Source: Symbiodinium natans (lineage: Eukaryota; Sar; Dinophyceae; Suessiales; Symbiodiniaceae). From it: 64,000 nt of DNA. The translations under genes were made by a program, and so were the position numbers. The notes beneath the pieces are model-generated. The model saw nothing but the letters and a program-made list of their open reading frames with translations, was not told the DNA's origin and ran no database searches. Each line of letters starts with the position of its first letter. Within the stretch, counting starts at the first letter, position 1. The DNA lies in NCBI GenBank assembly GCA_905221605.1, contig CAJNDS010002604.1, positions 154,973-218,972 of the forward strand, given 5' to 3'. Below, piece by piece: positions 21,923 to 33,147 of the stretch.

Positions 21923-23643
21923 TTACACAACAAGGGTTGAAGCATCAGGATCAAGCCCATAGCGCACTCGCGTCATCGAGATCAGCTCCCGGTGCCCCAG
22001 CAGCACGACGTTGCCGCGCAGCGCAGCGGCCATAGCCTCCACGTCTGCGAAGGAGATGTCGTGGATCTTGTATAAGAAGACCGTGCTCCCCGGCTTCAAG
22101 CCGTTGACGTGATTGGCCACATCTATCGGGCGGCTCTTCGTGAACCAGCGCAGGGTCTCAGTAAAGGTGACAACCTTAGTTGTCCAGAAATCTGGAAGAA
22201 CTTAAGGTTAACCTTTGGGACTACAAGGGGATTGTACTACCCCAAAAAGGTTAGAGGTTACCTACTCTACTGCTAGGCAGCATCGTTCGCAACCACCGGA
22301 GGCACAGCGGGCTGAACTGGCGAGAAGACGCCTCTGATGGCCGTGTGCGCATATTTGGCCACGGCTTGCTCCATGGCGGTCTCTTGATTGTAGGCATCCC
22401 AATGGACGTAGGCGCACATGTCCAGCTTCTCTGCGGCCTGCACGGTCAGGTTCGTCAGAAGGGCCTCTTTGGTGTTGGAGGAGGGGTGCAAGAAGCCATA
22501 CCCACTCGGCCCCATCAAGAAGCTGTCGCGTCCCCCGGTCCGCTGGGCAGCAGCATAGAGCCAGCGAAGCACGGTGGGTGCGAACTCCATGAGGCGGTTT
22601 GAGATTGTCCAACCGACTGGCGGACACGAGGCTTGAGAAGCCTTGGAGGCCTCGACCACGGACTTCGCGCACAGGGCCAAGCGCTCTTCCATGCGAGGCC
22701 GCAAGGAGTTGTAGTCCAGCTGCATGTTGTCGCCATCAGAGGACAAGAGCGCCACATAGATCTTAGAGGGGTCGTACTTCGGCACCGGCTGCAGGGCAGA
22801 CTGCTTCAAGGATACGACCGGCGGGAGCAGCGAGAAGAAGGCCAAGTTTGGGGACATGTCGGAGACCAAAGAAATCTCCGAGTGGCTGCTGGTGCAGTCC
22901 GCCACCACCTCGGATCCTGCGAAGTATCCCATGATGGACAGTTCCGTGTCGATCGAAGACAGGCTTTCTGTGACCTGCCTGAAGAGCAAGTTGTCTTCTG
23001 TGCCAGCAGTGCAGAGATGGTCCATCCACATCACGAACATGGTGTCTTTCACGGCCAGGTCGACTAAGAAGCCTTCCGCGATCAGCTCCGGCGTCTGAAT
23101 CACGATGCGCGACTTCGTCATGTTCGGCAGCACGCCTTGCACCGTGTCCTTGGTAGCTTCGACCTGGGATGACCATCGGCCGCGCACATCTGCAAGCACC
23201 GGCAGGTGCTCCAGCGAGTGGTTCGTGTGATGAGTATCAATGGGTATGGCGCGGTGGAGAGCCGCGAGGCTCACGGCACTTGCAAAGGACCAGGGCTCCG
23301 AGGCGTTCACCAAGACTCGCCCTTTCACTGCCCCGGCTGCGATGGCGGCCTCCAGCAGCTCTGGCCACTGGACCTCCCGGAACTCCGCCTGCTTCAAGCT
23401 CTCCTCCAAGGCAACGGCCGTCTTGAGCCACCCCGCGTCTGAAGGCATCTTGCGCAAGAAGACCGCCGGCCGACCCAGCTTCTGGTTCATCAGCCCCTGA
23501 AGAGCAGCGACCGTCATGCCCAACGGCGCCGGCGGTGTGTCCAACACAAAGCTCGCTCCATTCTTGTACAACGCGGGCTCCCCCGAAGCCAGCACCAACA
23601 GCGACGCGGCACAGAAAGGGCCTAGCGCAGCCATGACAGCCAT
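21923..23643 (-). CDS. GxGYxYP-family putative glycoside hydrolase, secreted, two exons
   Basis: Exon 1 is 23643-22279 and exon 2 is 22174-21923, about 538 aa. The N-terminus (MAVMAALGPFCAASLLVLAS) looks like a signal peptide. AALQGLMNQKLGRPAVFLRK fits the family N-terminal region. SSDGDNMQ and WTISNRLMEFAPTVLRWLY precede FLMGPSGYGFLHP, the variant GxGYxYP signature. Exon 2 supplies the C-terminal part (LKPGSTVFLYKIHDISFADV ... VVLLGHREL). The family is only predicted to act on carbohydrates; no substrate is established. The 104-bp intron (22175-22278) needs a GC donor, because a stop codon follows in frame two codons after it, and ends in CTAAG. The family assignment is from motif memory. 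Confidence 0.75.
22175..22278 (-). mobile_element. Introner-like intron, family 2
   Basis: Contains an internal inverted repeat (AACCTTTTTGGGG ... CCCAAAGGTT) and ends CTGGACAACTAAG. A close relative sits at 29066-29168 with the same orientation and the same 3' end. Confidence 0.7.
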
Positions 23644-23766
23644 ACCCCAGGAGGAGAGATCCGCACAGCCTGAGCCAAAGTAGACACGGAGCCCCTCTTT
23701 GTTCGAACAAGTGGCAAAACGAACGGAGAGCAGCTGTCAAGCTTGTCCTGCGTTCTTGATGAAACC

Positions 23767-23876
23767 CGGTATGTTTATGGATGTATATGTATGTGTGTAG
23801 ATGTAGATATATATATATATATATACATTTATATATATATATAAACATTTATATATATATATATATGTATATGTAG
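23767..23876. repeat. AT-rich TA/TATG microsatellite
   Basis: Runs of TA interrupted by CATTTA and TGTATG, about 110 bp, upstream of the GxGYxYP gene. Confidence 0.9.
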
Positions 23877-23992
23877 AGACATTGCCACGCCGAATTGGCA
23901 CGCCTACCAGTGCACTTCGTGGCATCCTTGGGGTTTAGTAACGCATAAAGAAAAGCACCGTGGTACATTATCAGCATCTAGTTCCCCTACCT

Positions 23993-25015
23993 AGGGTTTA
24001 GGGTGCAGGGTTTAGGGTTTAGGGTTTAGGGTTTAGGGTTTAGGGTTTAGGGTTTAGGGTTTAGGGTTTACCCCCCCCCCCCCCCCCCCCAGTACCTACG
24101 TCTGCCCCCCCCTGCCGCCCCGAAAACCCCGCCAAACCCGAAAAGCAAAGCACTGAAAACTGAAACCCCGCAAACCCTAAACCCTAAACCTTAAACCCCC
24201 TTAACACCCCAAACCCCCCCTAAACCCTCAAACCCTGAACCCTAAACCCTAAACCCTCAAACCCTAAACCCTAAACCCTCAAACCCTAAACCCTGAACTT
24301 CTGAGTGCTGGGCAGCTTCTTCGAGAGCTCCTAGGACGGCCCCTTCCTTCAAGCACTTGGTTTTAGGGGTTTAGGGTTTGGGGTTTAGGGTTTTGGGTTT
24401 TGGGTTTAGGGATTGAGGGTTTAGGGGTTTGGGTATCAGGATACTTGTCTTTCAGTCTTTACGCACACTGCTCTCGGTGTGTTAAAGCTCTTACGCGGCG
24501 CCGTTCGCTCCTTCGCACCCTTAAACGAGGCACGGTGCCTCATGCGCGTTACCCATGAGTTCAGAGTGCTTCAGCTGGCATGGTGTTCAGAGATTTCCTG
24601 GACGCACTCCCTAAACCCTAAACCCTAAACCCTAAACCCTAAACCCGAAACCCTAAACCCAAGGAGCGTGCCACTCCCCGCATCTGCCGGAGGCCGCCGC
24701 CTGCCAGAGATGCGGGTCCATGTGCGGGAATGCCCCCCCCCCCCCCCCCCACCTAAGAAGACACTGTTGCATGCAGAAGGCTTAGGGTTTAGGGTTTAGG
24801 GTTTAGGGTTTAGGGTTTAGGGTTTAGGGTTTAGGGTCTAGGGTTTAGGGTTTAGGGTTTAGGGTTTAGGGTTTAGGGTTTAGGGTTTAGGGTTTAGGGT
24901 TTAGGGTTTAGGGTTTAGGGTAGGGTTTAGGGTTTAGGTTGTAGGGTTTGTGAGTTGAGGGTTGAGGGTTTGGGGGTTAGGGTTTGGGGTTTGGGGTTGG
25001 GGGCATCACTTCAGG
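23993..25015. repeat. Telomere-type mosaic with two poly-C tracts
   Basis: G-rich array 23993-24069 runs directly into about 21 C residues (24070-24090). C-rich degenerate arrays lie at 24170-24300 and 24608-24660. A G-rich array at 24780-24960 follows a second poly-C run (about 24733-24750). Unique islands between them show no recognisable gene. Confidence 0.85.
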
Positions 25016-25160
25016 CCATACTTGCAGCCATGTTTTCGGCACTTACGCTCCGCTAACTCTGTCACCTGCTGTACCAAGTCTCTGAGACGCGCAAGAGACT
25101 GTGCCTCAGCGCCCTCATCTAAGAAACCGATGTACTGTGTTGTGCTGTCTAGCCAGCAGA
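25016..25160 (-). CDS. Exon-like segment downstream of the phosphatase gene
   Basis: Open minus frame ending in TGA at 25016, encoding a helical, charged peptide (EGAEAQSLARLRDLVQQ ... ERKCRKHGCKYGLK). It begins about 20-40 bp after the stop codon of the histidine-phosphatase-like gene. A 42-bp intron with GT and TAG ends would keep phase and fuse it to that protein as an alternative C-terminus. Such a short intron is only a possibility. It could instead be the last exon of nothing visible. Confidence 0.35.
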
Positions 25161-25167
25161 CGGTAAA

Positions 25168-27126
25168 TTAGGCAGTAGCGGCCTTGACACGTGCAAAGCA
25201 GCACTTGGCAATGTCTGCGTTCAAGAAGTATGGAAGAGAGAACGCGTTGGACATCTCAGCCTCCTCGAGCTCTGCCTCGATCTCCGAATCGCACCGAGAC
25301 CAGCGCCACTCCGTTTCCTGCCACCAAACATTTGCAAGTCCACGCAGCCGGGCGGCATTCACAAAGGATGCGCGGCGGTGATATCGGTTGTAAAAGTCGA
25401 AGTCCTTGATGTCGAGCAGGCCACCATACTCTGTCCAGGTCATGGCCAGCCCGTCACAAGGCGGGAACGTATAACGACGAACCTCACCATTGAGCCATCT
25501 GTCTTCTTTGAACGGCGGCATGCGATGCCCCTTGGAAGCAGCTATTCGCCTGGAAAGGAAGAACAAGAGGCAGCCGTGTGCAGCCACACCGATCACAGAC
25601 CCTGGGAGCTGCATCAGATAGTCCCACACGAACTCGGCACGTCGAATGAGCGACTGTGCCGTGTCCAGCATTGGGAGGGGATGAGTTGCGCTGGACGCAA
25701 ACTCCACCTCCCAAGAAGGCCAATCTCGCCGGACTTCGTGCTCACGGCGAGACTCGTTCCAGATGTCGTCACACTGAATTTCCACCATCTGGTCTAAGGC
25801 GATGAGAGGGGCATCGTCTGCCTTCAGTGGCACCAAACCTTCGTAGCCCAGTAACCATATTAAGATTAATAGGGCACCCTTTTTGGGGTTGGGTGCTTGA
25901 TAAGGGAACCTTTCACCCTGAACCTTTAAAACCTACACCCTAAACCCTAAACCCTAAACAAAAAAAGGGTAAAGGGTACCACTGGGCTACCAAGGAAACT
26001 AAGCTCGGCCGTTTGCAGGGCACGCTGCAGAGTCGAGCTGACGACCACGTCCAGCTTTCCTTCTCCACGCTCTTTCAGAGCCTCAGGGTTTAGGGTTAGG
26101 GTTTAGGGTTTAGGGTTTAGGGTTTAGGGTGCAGGGTGTGAGGGTTCAAGACATGGCTAAGCACCCTCCCGGGAACAAACGAAGGGATCCCCAAAAAAAA
26201 GGGCCGAAAGCGAGCCTCCCCCCTGCAACCCCAGATCGCTTGCCAGAGCAGTCTACCTACCTTCCCATCCACTTCTCCTCACCACAGAATTATAGTACAA
26301 ATCGTAAGGGTCCATGTGCCTGTTTAGCACAGGCCCTAAAGCTACAATATGCGACCCCCTTTTTAGGGCCCCAATATCTACTGTATAGGTACATGGATCC
26401 TTAGGGTAACTTAAGCTACCGTAACACCCTAAACCCTGAACCCTAAACCATAAACCCTAAACCCTCAACCCTCAACCCTAAACCCTAACTACCCTGAATG
26501 TAGGGGCCCCCTACATTGCCCTGATCAAACAGCGCTATGTTGCAAGTCGGGCTGTAGGCCCACATTCTGTGATTGCTGTGATGCCACTTTAGGGTTTAGG
26601 GTTTAGGGCAAGGTTTAAGGTTTAGGGTTTAGGGTTTAGGGTTTCGGGTTTAGGGTTTCGGGTTTAGGTGTAGGGTTGAGGGTTTAGGGGTATAGGGGTT
26701 GAAGTGGCTTAAGGGATTTAAAAACTTAAACATGACGTGCGGACGCTTCGAGCCGAGCATCTCTGTCAAGCACCTCTCGAGCAGCCAATGCCTGAGAGGT
26801 GCCGGTGTCTGTCCTGAGCTGAACTTGGAACCCTAGCAAAAATGATCGTTTTTCTGCTTCTTAGGAATTCTTGTACCCCAAAAAACATAAACATATCATT
26901 CTTGCTGTTTCTTAGGAATTATAGTACCCAAAATTAAACATATCATTCTTGCTGCTTCTTAGGAATTATAGTACCCAAAAATTGAAACAGTATTTCCAAA
27001 AGCACCCCGAAGTGTCAAGGGAGGGTCCACTAGGGAGGGATCTCTTCGGCGCTCGTAGCTGCCGGAACCTCGGTCAACCAAGTTGTGGAGCGCCTCGCCA
27101 TGTCGCAGCAGGTACACCGTCTTCAT
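25168..27126 (-). CDS. Histidine phosphatase / phosphoglycerate-mutase-like protein, four exons
   Basis: Exons 27126-27006, 26832-26732, 26081-25991 and 25838-25168 join in phase to 327 aa with GT donors and AG acceptors throughout. Exon 1 starts at ATG and carries the RHG motif (VYLLRHGEALHN, catalytic His9). Exon 2 has SQALAAREVL. Exon 3 has LDVVVSSTLQRALQTAEL, the second conserved Arg region. Exon 4 has the E-rich segment and the second catalytic His in VIGVAAHG. The set is the usual order for the histidine phosphatase superfamily; which phosphomonoester it cleaves is unknown. Intron 1 (26833-27005) holds a three-fold 46-48-bp repeat. Intron 2 (26082-26731) and intron 3 (25839-25990) contain telomere-type arrays. 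Confidence 0.85.
25839..25990 (-). mobile_element. Intron 3 of the phosphatase gene: inverted-repeat element carrying a telomere-type array
   Basis: The intron begins GTAGCCCAGTGGTACC and ends with the complement of GTAGCCCAGTAACC just before the acceptor, so terminal inverted repeats of about 14 bp mark an introner. Its interior includes about four CCCTAAA-like units (25925-25960). Confidence 0.8.
26082..26731 (-). repeat. Intron 2 of the phosphatase gene, with four telomere-type arrays
   Basis: The 650-bp intron holds arrays at 26084-26130 and 26588-26690 (G-rich on plus), 26428-26490 (C-rich on plus) and scattered variants. The 3' splice site (CCCTGAG then the exon) directly abuts the first array, so array sequence makes up the region where a branch point and polypyrimidine tract would lie. 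Confidence 0.75.
26833..27005 (-). repeat. Intron 1 of the phosphatase gene, three tandem 46-48-bp units
   Basis: Three copies of a unit containing GGGTACTATAATTCCTAAGA and AGCAAGAATGATATGTTT. Donor GTGCTTTTGG, acceptor TTTTTGCTAG. Confidence 0.8.
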
Positions 27127-28100
27127 CTGTACAAGATGCTTAAGGCCCTGGTGGGGGCTTCTTGAGCCACTGCTGGAAAGAAGCAAGACAGGTGACGCTT
27201 CCGAGCCCGAGCCCCTGCGTCTTTGTCTGTGTCTGTGCCTGTCTCTGTCTGCCTCTGTCTGTCTCCGTCTGTCTCTGTCTGTCTCTGTCTGTCTGTGTGG
27301 AGTTTGAGGTTCAGGACGACATCCAAGAACGTACAAGCAGGGGATACTTTACTAAACAATCCTACAAAGCATGCCATACAGAGCGACCCTGACTTGGAAG
27401 ATCCCAAACCACCGTGGCCCCATGAACGTCGTGTCATAAGGGCGTCTCTCGTAGCGCTACCTTGAAAGCCGGTAGACTATAACTCTGGGCTACAGTTATT
27501 TTGGGTAGCAAGGCGCTTAAGGTAGACGTTCGAGGGGAACGGTGCAGCCACTAAAAAACAGCTTGCATCCTTTTCCGGGCCTTAACAGAAGCAGATGCCC
27601 AGGCCTGTGAGGAGTGGCTGGTCGGCGTTGCTCTGCGTGACGGCGCCATTGAGAACGAAGAAGCTGTGAACTTCGACTAGGCTAATTACATCGTCAAGCT
27701 TACCTTGGGGGAGGATCCAAAACAACAAAAACCCTAAGCAGGAGTTCATGCGTTCAGGCTTGAGCATCAGCGAGTTCGCCGGACTCAGATATGTCCCTCA
27801 ACGTGCGACTCCAGTGTGAGCACATCTAGTCCTTGGCAGGTCCCAAGTGCTGGGAAGTGACCACGTCAACAACAGCAAGTAAGTAGTCCTAAGTAGCTGC
27901 ACTGAACACATACTCGGTTGCTGCCCATGATTCGCTGTGAGTCCCGGCACATGTGTCATCACCAGAAGGAAAGGACAGGAGCAAAGCATCATGTACTGCA
28001 TGGGTGATGGTCTTGAGAACACCCTAAACCCTAAACCCTAAACCCCAAACCCTAAACCCTGAGAATCCTTTTTCATTGCTCAGGTGTAGAGCGAGAATGA
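27127..28100. other. Unique region with GTCT microsatellite, no gene recognised
   Basis: A GTCTGT/CTCT microsatellite lies at 27222-27298, just upstream of the phosphatase start. A minus open frame 27582-27767 and a short C-rich array (28018-28062) are the only other features seen. If the gene has a 5' leader exon it is not visible. Confidence 0.5.
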
Positions 28101-29065
28101 GCAAGAATGCCTGTCATGTCAAAGCATCCTTCTGAGACTCGACTTTCGGTCGAGCCGTGGGCATGTGGGGATGTTGAGGCCCGTGCCTTTCGTCTGCGAA
28201 GCCTTTGGCAGAGACACCGGGCCAAGCCCGAGGGCGAGCGAGACTGTAGAGTCAGTGCGCAGATACTCCCAGCATGGAACTCACAGAGATGTTCATCGAT
28301 TGTTCGGCCGGGAGAGTATGACTTGAGGCATGACCGGCTGCTGAGCAGGTATCTGCTTCCCTCCGCGGGTCCTTAGGGGGCCTTTTTGCGAGGGCTTTGA
28401 TAGCACAAGGGGAGCATCATCGGGGGGCATCAAGGGAGGTGAGGGAGGCTGTGGGAGCTGACACATGGAGCGGTGTGTGGACCCTGTTGCAACCCCAGTC
28501 AGGCCCATCCTTGCACCGTGGGATGTCTTCACCGTGCTGGACTCCTGGACACGAGTTGAAAGCGTACACACCTACCGACATGCGACCTGCTCGTCAGGAT
28601 AGGAGAAAGTTGCCAAATGGCACGGTCGAGAACGATAAGTTTCTTGGATGTCAGGGCTCCTCCGCAGCACGGCACAAGCCTCAGGCGGCATGTGCCAGCG
28701 TTCTCACCCACAAAGTTTTTTCCGCCTCCAGAGTTTCAATGCACCGACACGGCGCACTCAAGGAAGGCTGACGACGTGATCGTCCGCGCACCACGCGGCT
28801 CGAAGCTTCTCCGCACGGGCGAAGCTGCACGGGCACGGAACAGACCGGCGCCCGAGTCTTGGATGCAGGGTCAACAGCACCGCTGGCAGTTGAGGGAAGC
28901 CGGGCCAAGGGGAAGCAAGAGAGGGTGGGAGCCCAATGCCGGCGCAGACAGAGGCGTGAGACCCACACCGCTACGCTGGCCTCGGGACTTTCGGACATGG
29001 CCCGCGCGCGGCAGCATCAGGGACTGTCAAGCTCCGAGACCTGGCATGCATGGCTCAGTGGCTCT
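28101..29065. other. GC-rich unique region, coding status unclear
   Basis: Competing open frames on both strands (28617-29081 plus, 28681-28998 minus) with Arg/Pro/Ala-rich composition typical of antisense shadows. Nothing recognised. Confidence 0.3.
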
Positions 29066-29168
29066 CTTAGTTGTCCAGTAACCTGGGGGAATTGAAGGGG
29101 TTAACCTTTGGGATCACAAGGGGATTCTGCTACCCCAAAAAGGTTCAAGGTTTCCTACTCTACTACCA
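29066..29168 (-). mobile_element. Introner-like element, family 2
   Basis: Closely related to the GxGYxYP intron: shared GTAGAGTAGG, AACC TTTTTGGGGTAG, CCCAAAGGTTAACC and CTGGACAACTAAG. The minus-strand sequence on its 5' side is open and exon-like. Confidence 0.7.
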
Positions 29169-29330
29169 GGGTCTTGTTTGGCCAAGTCAGTTCTTCCCCG
29201 CAAGGTTTCGCTTCAGGAGTGTCCCAGAGAATCGCGTAGCCAGTCGTAGCCTTGTGACGGAACTCATCACACCCCTTTGTCCCCTTGGATCCTCGATCTT
29301 TCTCGTGTCCCGTCCACCTTTTTCTTTTTG
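29169..29330 (-). CDS. Exon-like segment, unknown protein
   Basis: The minus frame immediately before the family-2 element reads as a globular peptide (GYAILWDTPEAKPCGEEL, preceded by CDEFRHKATT). Position and orientation fit an exon spliced at the element. I cannot name the family, and the downstream exon is not clear. Confidence 0.4.
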
Positions 29331-31597
29331 AGAACAACTTTTCCCAAGCTCCGCTGTGGTCGGAGCCTCGTGGGCGCTAGTGGGGCTCCCCTCCTCTCAT
29401 ACGGCGGTGGCGCATGGAGAGGCAGCCAGAAGCCAGCGCGGAGATGTGCGGACTTGTCGGAGCCCAAGGCGATGCTCGTTTCAGGCAATGGAGAACTCGC
29501 ACCGTGCTGGTGGGGATGCTCAAGGGGCCCAGAAGCCGGAACTCAGGAACTGCCCCGAAGCCTCCTCAGGGCTTGGGGCTGAGGGCCAGGGTGCTTCGGT
29601 TTATGGCTTAGGGCTAGCGAGCCCCAGAGTTCCGCATCGCAATCGCACGGCGAGATGTCTTGACCCCAAGCGCTCCTCTACGCGGAGAGGATTCAAAACT
29701 CTTGGGGTGGTAGTCACACATGCAAACCACCTCCGACCACAGACGTGGCTTTCTCCCGCCCTTTCCACATGCACGGAGGGCTTAGGGTTTACTGTAGGGT
29801 TTAGGGTTTACGGTTTAGGGTTTAGGGCTGTGGAAAACAAAGTGAGAACTGCACATGGCCAGGCGGGTGGCCCGCAGACGGTCCCGGGCACGGGGGCCCT
29901 GGGCTTTACGCATGGGCTTAGGCAAAGAGCACTTTTTCAATCTAAAGTGGACAAAAATTTGGGCTGTCACCCCTCCTAGGCTAGTAGAGGAGGGGGCGGT
30001 ATGTGAGGCAGGTTTTCTCGGCGCGGGAATGCTTAACACTACCCCGGTCCTAGGGTCCACTCTTTTCAGGATACTTGGGAGGCGTGTCAAGGCACAGGTG
30101 TGAAAAGGCACAACACTGCCTTGGTGCATGGCATTATGAAAAGGAACTCCATGTGGCAAAAGGCACAACACTGAATGTCAAGCCCCAAGCGCACGCAGGT
30201 TCGAGGCAAGCAGTCAGGAGTGCGAAGTTTTGTGCGTGCCTGCATGTGTCTGTGGCCTGGGCAAAGGAAGTCCGGCCGAGGCAGGTGGGTGGGGACTTCT
30301 TACTAGGTGTCGGGCGTTTTGCGCAGGGAGGGATTTGATTCTCGGCGATCAGTGCGACCGACACCCTCATGAACATGTTTCAGCAACCTGCACCTTCAAG
30401 TCTGGCCTCTGCGTGTCACACCCCTCTCAACCCGGCCTCCCAGGCTCCGAAGGCCCCCAACTCCCTTTATGCTTCCGTTTGTGCAACCTGCTGCGACACA
30501 AATTGGCGAATGAGTAAGATAGGAAGGGCACGTGCTTTCGGCTCGCCACAGCAAGCCCTAAGTTGAGTCTCCCCTGGCTCTGAAGGCATTCCCCAAAGAG
30601 CACGCGGGCTTTGTTACGCCTTTTGCTGGGCGGCACGCCTTAGCGCCCTGGCCCCAGTGCCGGCAGCGAGGGCACGTGAAAACATGCTCCGGCTTCTGGA
30701 ACGAAGTTGCAGAGAAGCAGAACATGAACCCTCCAGTCGAAGAACGTCAGCCATGGTGGGTTGCGCAAGGGGGTGCGTTATGCATTCGGGGGAGCCGTTA
30801 GGCATGTTAATGCCCAGCAAACCCCCAGCTATCCGGCCCTCACTTGGCCACCAGGCATTAAATCTGGAAGGATTTTGGGCTTCAGCGCGTCTGCATGCTT
30901 GCAGCAGAGCTGCGGAGCTCGGATGAAGAGCTAGGCCAGCAAGAGGCAAAAACCCTAAACCCTAAACCCTAAACCCTAAACCCTAAACCCTAAACCCTAA
31001 ACAAGGGCCGCAGTGAAGTATCAGCTCGACCGCCGCCTCGTAGCTTCGCAAGATGGAGATCACCCCACTGCGACATGCACCAGGCAGATTGCTTGTATGG
31101 GGGTTTTCCGAAAATAGGTGTACCCTTGGTACCCTTCTTGAGGGTGCCCTTAAGGGGACCCTATAGGGCTTTGATGTGCTGGGCTTATGATCGTCAGCTT
31201 GTGTTGCCAGGTTGGCGCGTGGCATCTTCAGCATCGGCTTTTCCAAGCTTTCTTCTTCGCACTCGGCAGCAGCAGCTGGAGCACGAGGGGCGCGTCCGAG
31301 AAATGAAAGCTGTGGCACCACTGTGGCGAAGTCGCGGCATGCTTGGCATGCTTGGCATGCTTGGCATGCGCCTGACTTCCTCCACGGCCCTTGGGCAATC
31401 TGGGGAATCCAGGGGCCTGCTGCACACAGTCCTCCTTCCTGAGGAGGCGAGTGGAGGGTGGGCACGTGGCACAGGCCGCGCAGTCCTGATGATGCACTGG
31501 CTTTGTCAAAGTCGGGATGGTCTCCATCCGCACGCTCTCCGGCTCTTGCGTTTTGGCCTCCAGGTTGCAGGGCTCACGCGGTCCTCCAGCCCGCAAC
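29331..31597. other. Unique region, several unsupported frames
   Basis: Short telomere-type arrays at 29780-29825 and 30950-31002 are the only repeats identified. Minus frames 30614-30949 and 30983-31465 and plus frames on the opposite strand compete. A GCTTGGCATG triplet repeat (31338-31368) and a short inverted-repeat-like GGGTACCC-rich stretch (31086-31190) are visible. No gene called. Confidence 0.35.
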
Positions 31598-31969
31598 TTA
31601 AAGTGACACCAACTTCTCCTTCGACAGAGCGGGGCCGGGCGTGACTTCGGACATTGCGCCGGCGCACAGGGCTTCTGAAAACTCCTCCCCGACATCCGCT
31701 GCCAGCTTGTCACCCTTGTCCGCGGCCTCCAAGTGGGGCCAAGCATCCGCATTTAGCCGAAAGCCACAAAGAAGCAAGCCCGGTGGCAGGAACGAAGCAA
31801 GCAGAGACTCATGATCAAGAGCATCACCTGCAACCAAGGCTAAAGAAACGGACCCTACATGGAAGGCGGTGAATCCACCACGGTTGTTGCATTGCTTTGC
31901 CCACTGCCTATAGCATGAAGCCTCATGACACTCTTTCAGGACGAGATGTTCATCCCAAGCCGCGCACAC
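31598..31969 (-). CDS. Exon-like open frame, unknown protein
   Basis: A continuous minus frame of about 123 codons ending in TAA, with balanced composition (SVSLALVAGDALDHESLLAS, LPPGLLLCGFRLNADAWPHL). It has no ATG at its 5' end, so it would be an internal or last exon. No family recognised and no upstream exon located. Confidence 0.4.
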   Translation of the reverse strand: MCAAWDEHLVLKECHEASCYRQWAKQCNNRGGFTAFHVGSVSLALVAGDALDHESLLASFLPPGLLLCGFRLNADAWPHLEAADKGDKLAADVGEEFSEALCAGAMSEVTPGPALSKEKLVSL

Positions 31970-33060
31970 GAGGCTAGGGGCTTTGAGAGATTTTGGATGG
32001 GAGGCTGGGAGACGTTGCGTTCTGCATCAGAAGGCAAGCACATCTCGTCACAAGCTGCAAGTGCTTTGCTTCAGCAGCCGGGTACACTCACGGGTTCGGG
32101 TCAGCTCAGCAAAGGAGCTGCCACCTAAACACTGTGCAGGCAGCTGGCATGACGGGAGCTTAAGCTGGGAGCAGCGTCTTGTCTTGTGGGATGAGCCTTC
32201 ACTTCCAACACACCTGAGCCCAAGCTGTCAATGCCTTCGTCTGGTCGCCAAGTGCTACGAGGCGCGAAGCGCAAGCAGGCAAGTTGCAGGGCACCTCAGC
32301 AGAACTTGTACCTAGAGGGGAGGCTCAAGACGCGCAATCCAAAGCTTGCGACGGCTTCACTGGAAACCCTTCCGGATGCTTAAAGTGCTGGCACTCGGAG
32401 GTCCTGTGCCACGTAGACTACAACTTTGGGCAACGGGACTGCAAAAGCTACGCTACTCCGCCTCGCAGGCAAGCTGTGTCAGCAGGGCCGGGAACCTGTG
32501 AGTGCGCCTCGGAGCCATAGGAAGACCCAGGCCCGAAATCCTAGGCTCCCTTTTGGGGGGGCCTCTAATCGGCTTTCTCTCTCTCGTTTAGGCTTTAGGG
32601 TGATAGGGTTTAGGGTTTAGGGTTTAGGGTTTAGGGTTTAGGGTTTAGGGTTTAGGGTTGAGGGCAAGAGAGCCCCGGAAGCCGAAGCGACGTCGCGTTG
32701 TGGGAGAGAGTTGGGGGGGGGAGCATAGGGGCCCCAGGGCTGCCAGGAGCCGCAGCAGCGCCAGGCAGAGGCCCCAGTGTCTAAAAGGATGAGGCTCAGC
32801 TTTGCTTGACAGGCGTGCGGATCGGATATCTGGGTCCTCTGTGCTTTCTGGAGGTCCTGGGAGGCCTCTCGGCCTGTGCTGGGTCACAGGCGCGCGTAGC
32901 CACGATGAGAGGGAGGACTCTGCCATTGGCTTACGGGCAAGCCTCTGCATGCACAAGGGGTGCCTCTGTGGGCGGGTTCCTGCGATTGGCTGAAGCGCGG
33001 ATGACCTCAGGGCCTGAGGGCACAAACTGTCGGCATGTCTTGTTTAGCTTCGGAACGCGA
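31970..33060. other. Unique region with one telomere-type array
   Basis: Array at 32602-32658 (G-rich). A plus frame 32318-32520 is Cys-rich (CLKCWHSEVLCHVDYN) and may be an exon. Plus frame 32806-33060 runs into the element at 33067. Neither can be tied to a family. Confidence 0.35.
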
Positions 33061-33147
33061 AGATGTGGGGGTTTACGACCACATAGTAGGATCCCCTTAA
33101 AACAGGACCCCAATAAGGCACCCCTAATATCGTAAACCCCCAGATGT
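33061..33147. mobile_element. Short inverted-repeat element with 6-bp direct repeats
   Basis: 33067-33141 has perfect 12-bp terminal inverted repeats (GGGGGTTTACGA) and is flanked by AGATGT on both sides (33061-33066, 33142-33147). A related element lies at 51101-51207. Confidence 0.8.

Noticed and set aside
22262-23848. Several frames antisense to or overlapping the GxGYxYP gene
   Set aside because: Shadows of a GC-rich coding region; the 456-codon frame carries all the family motifs.
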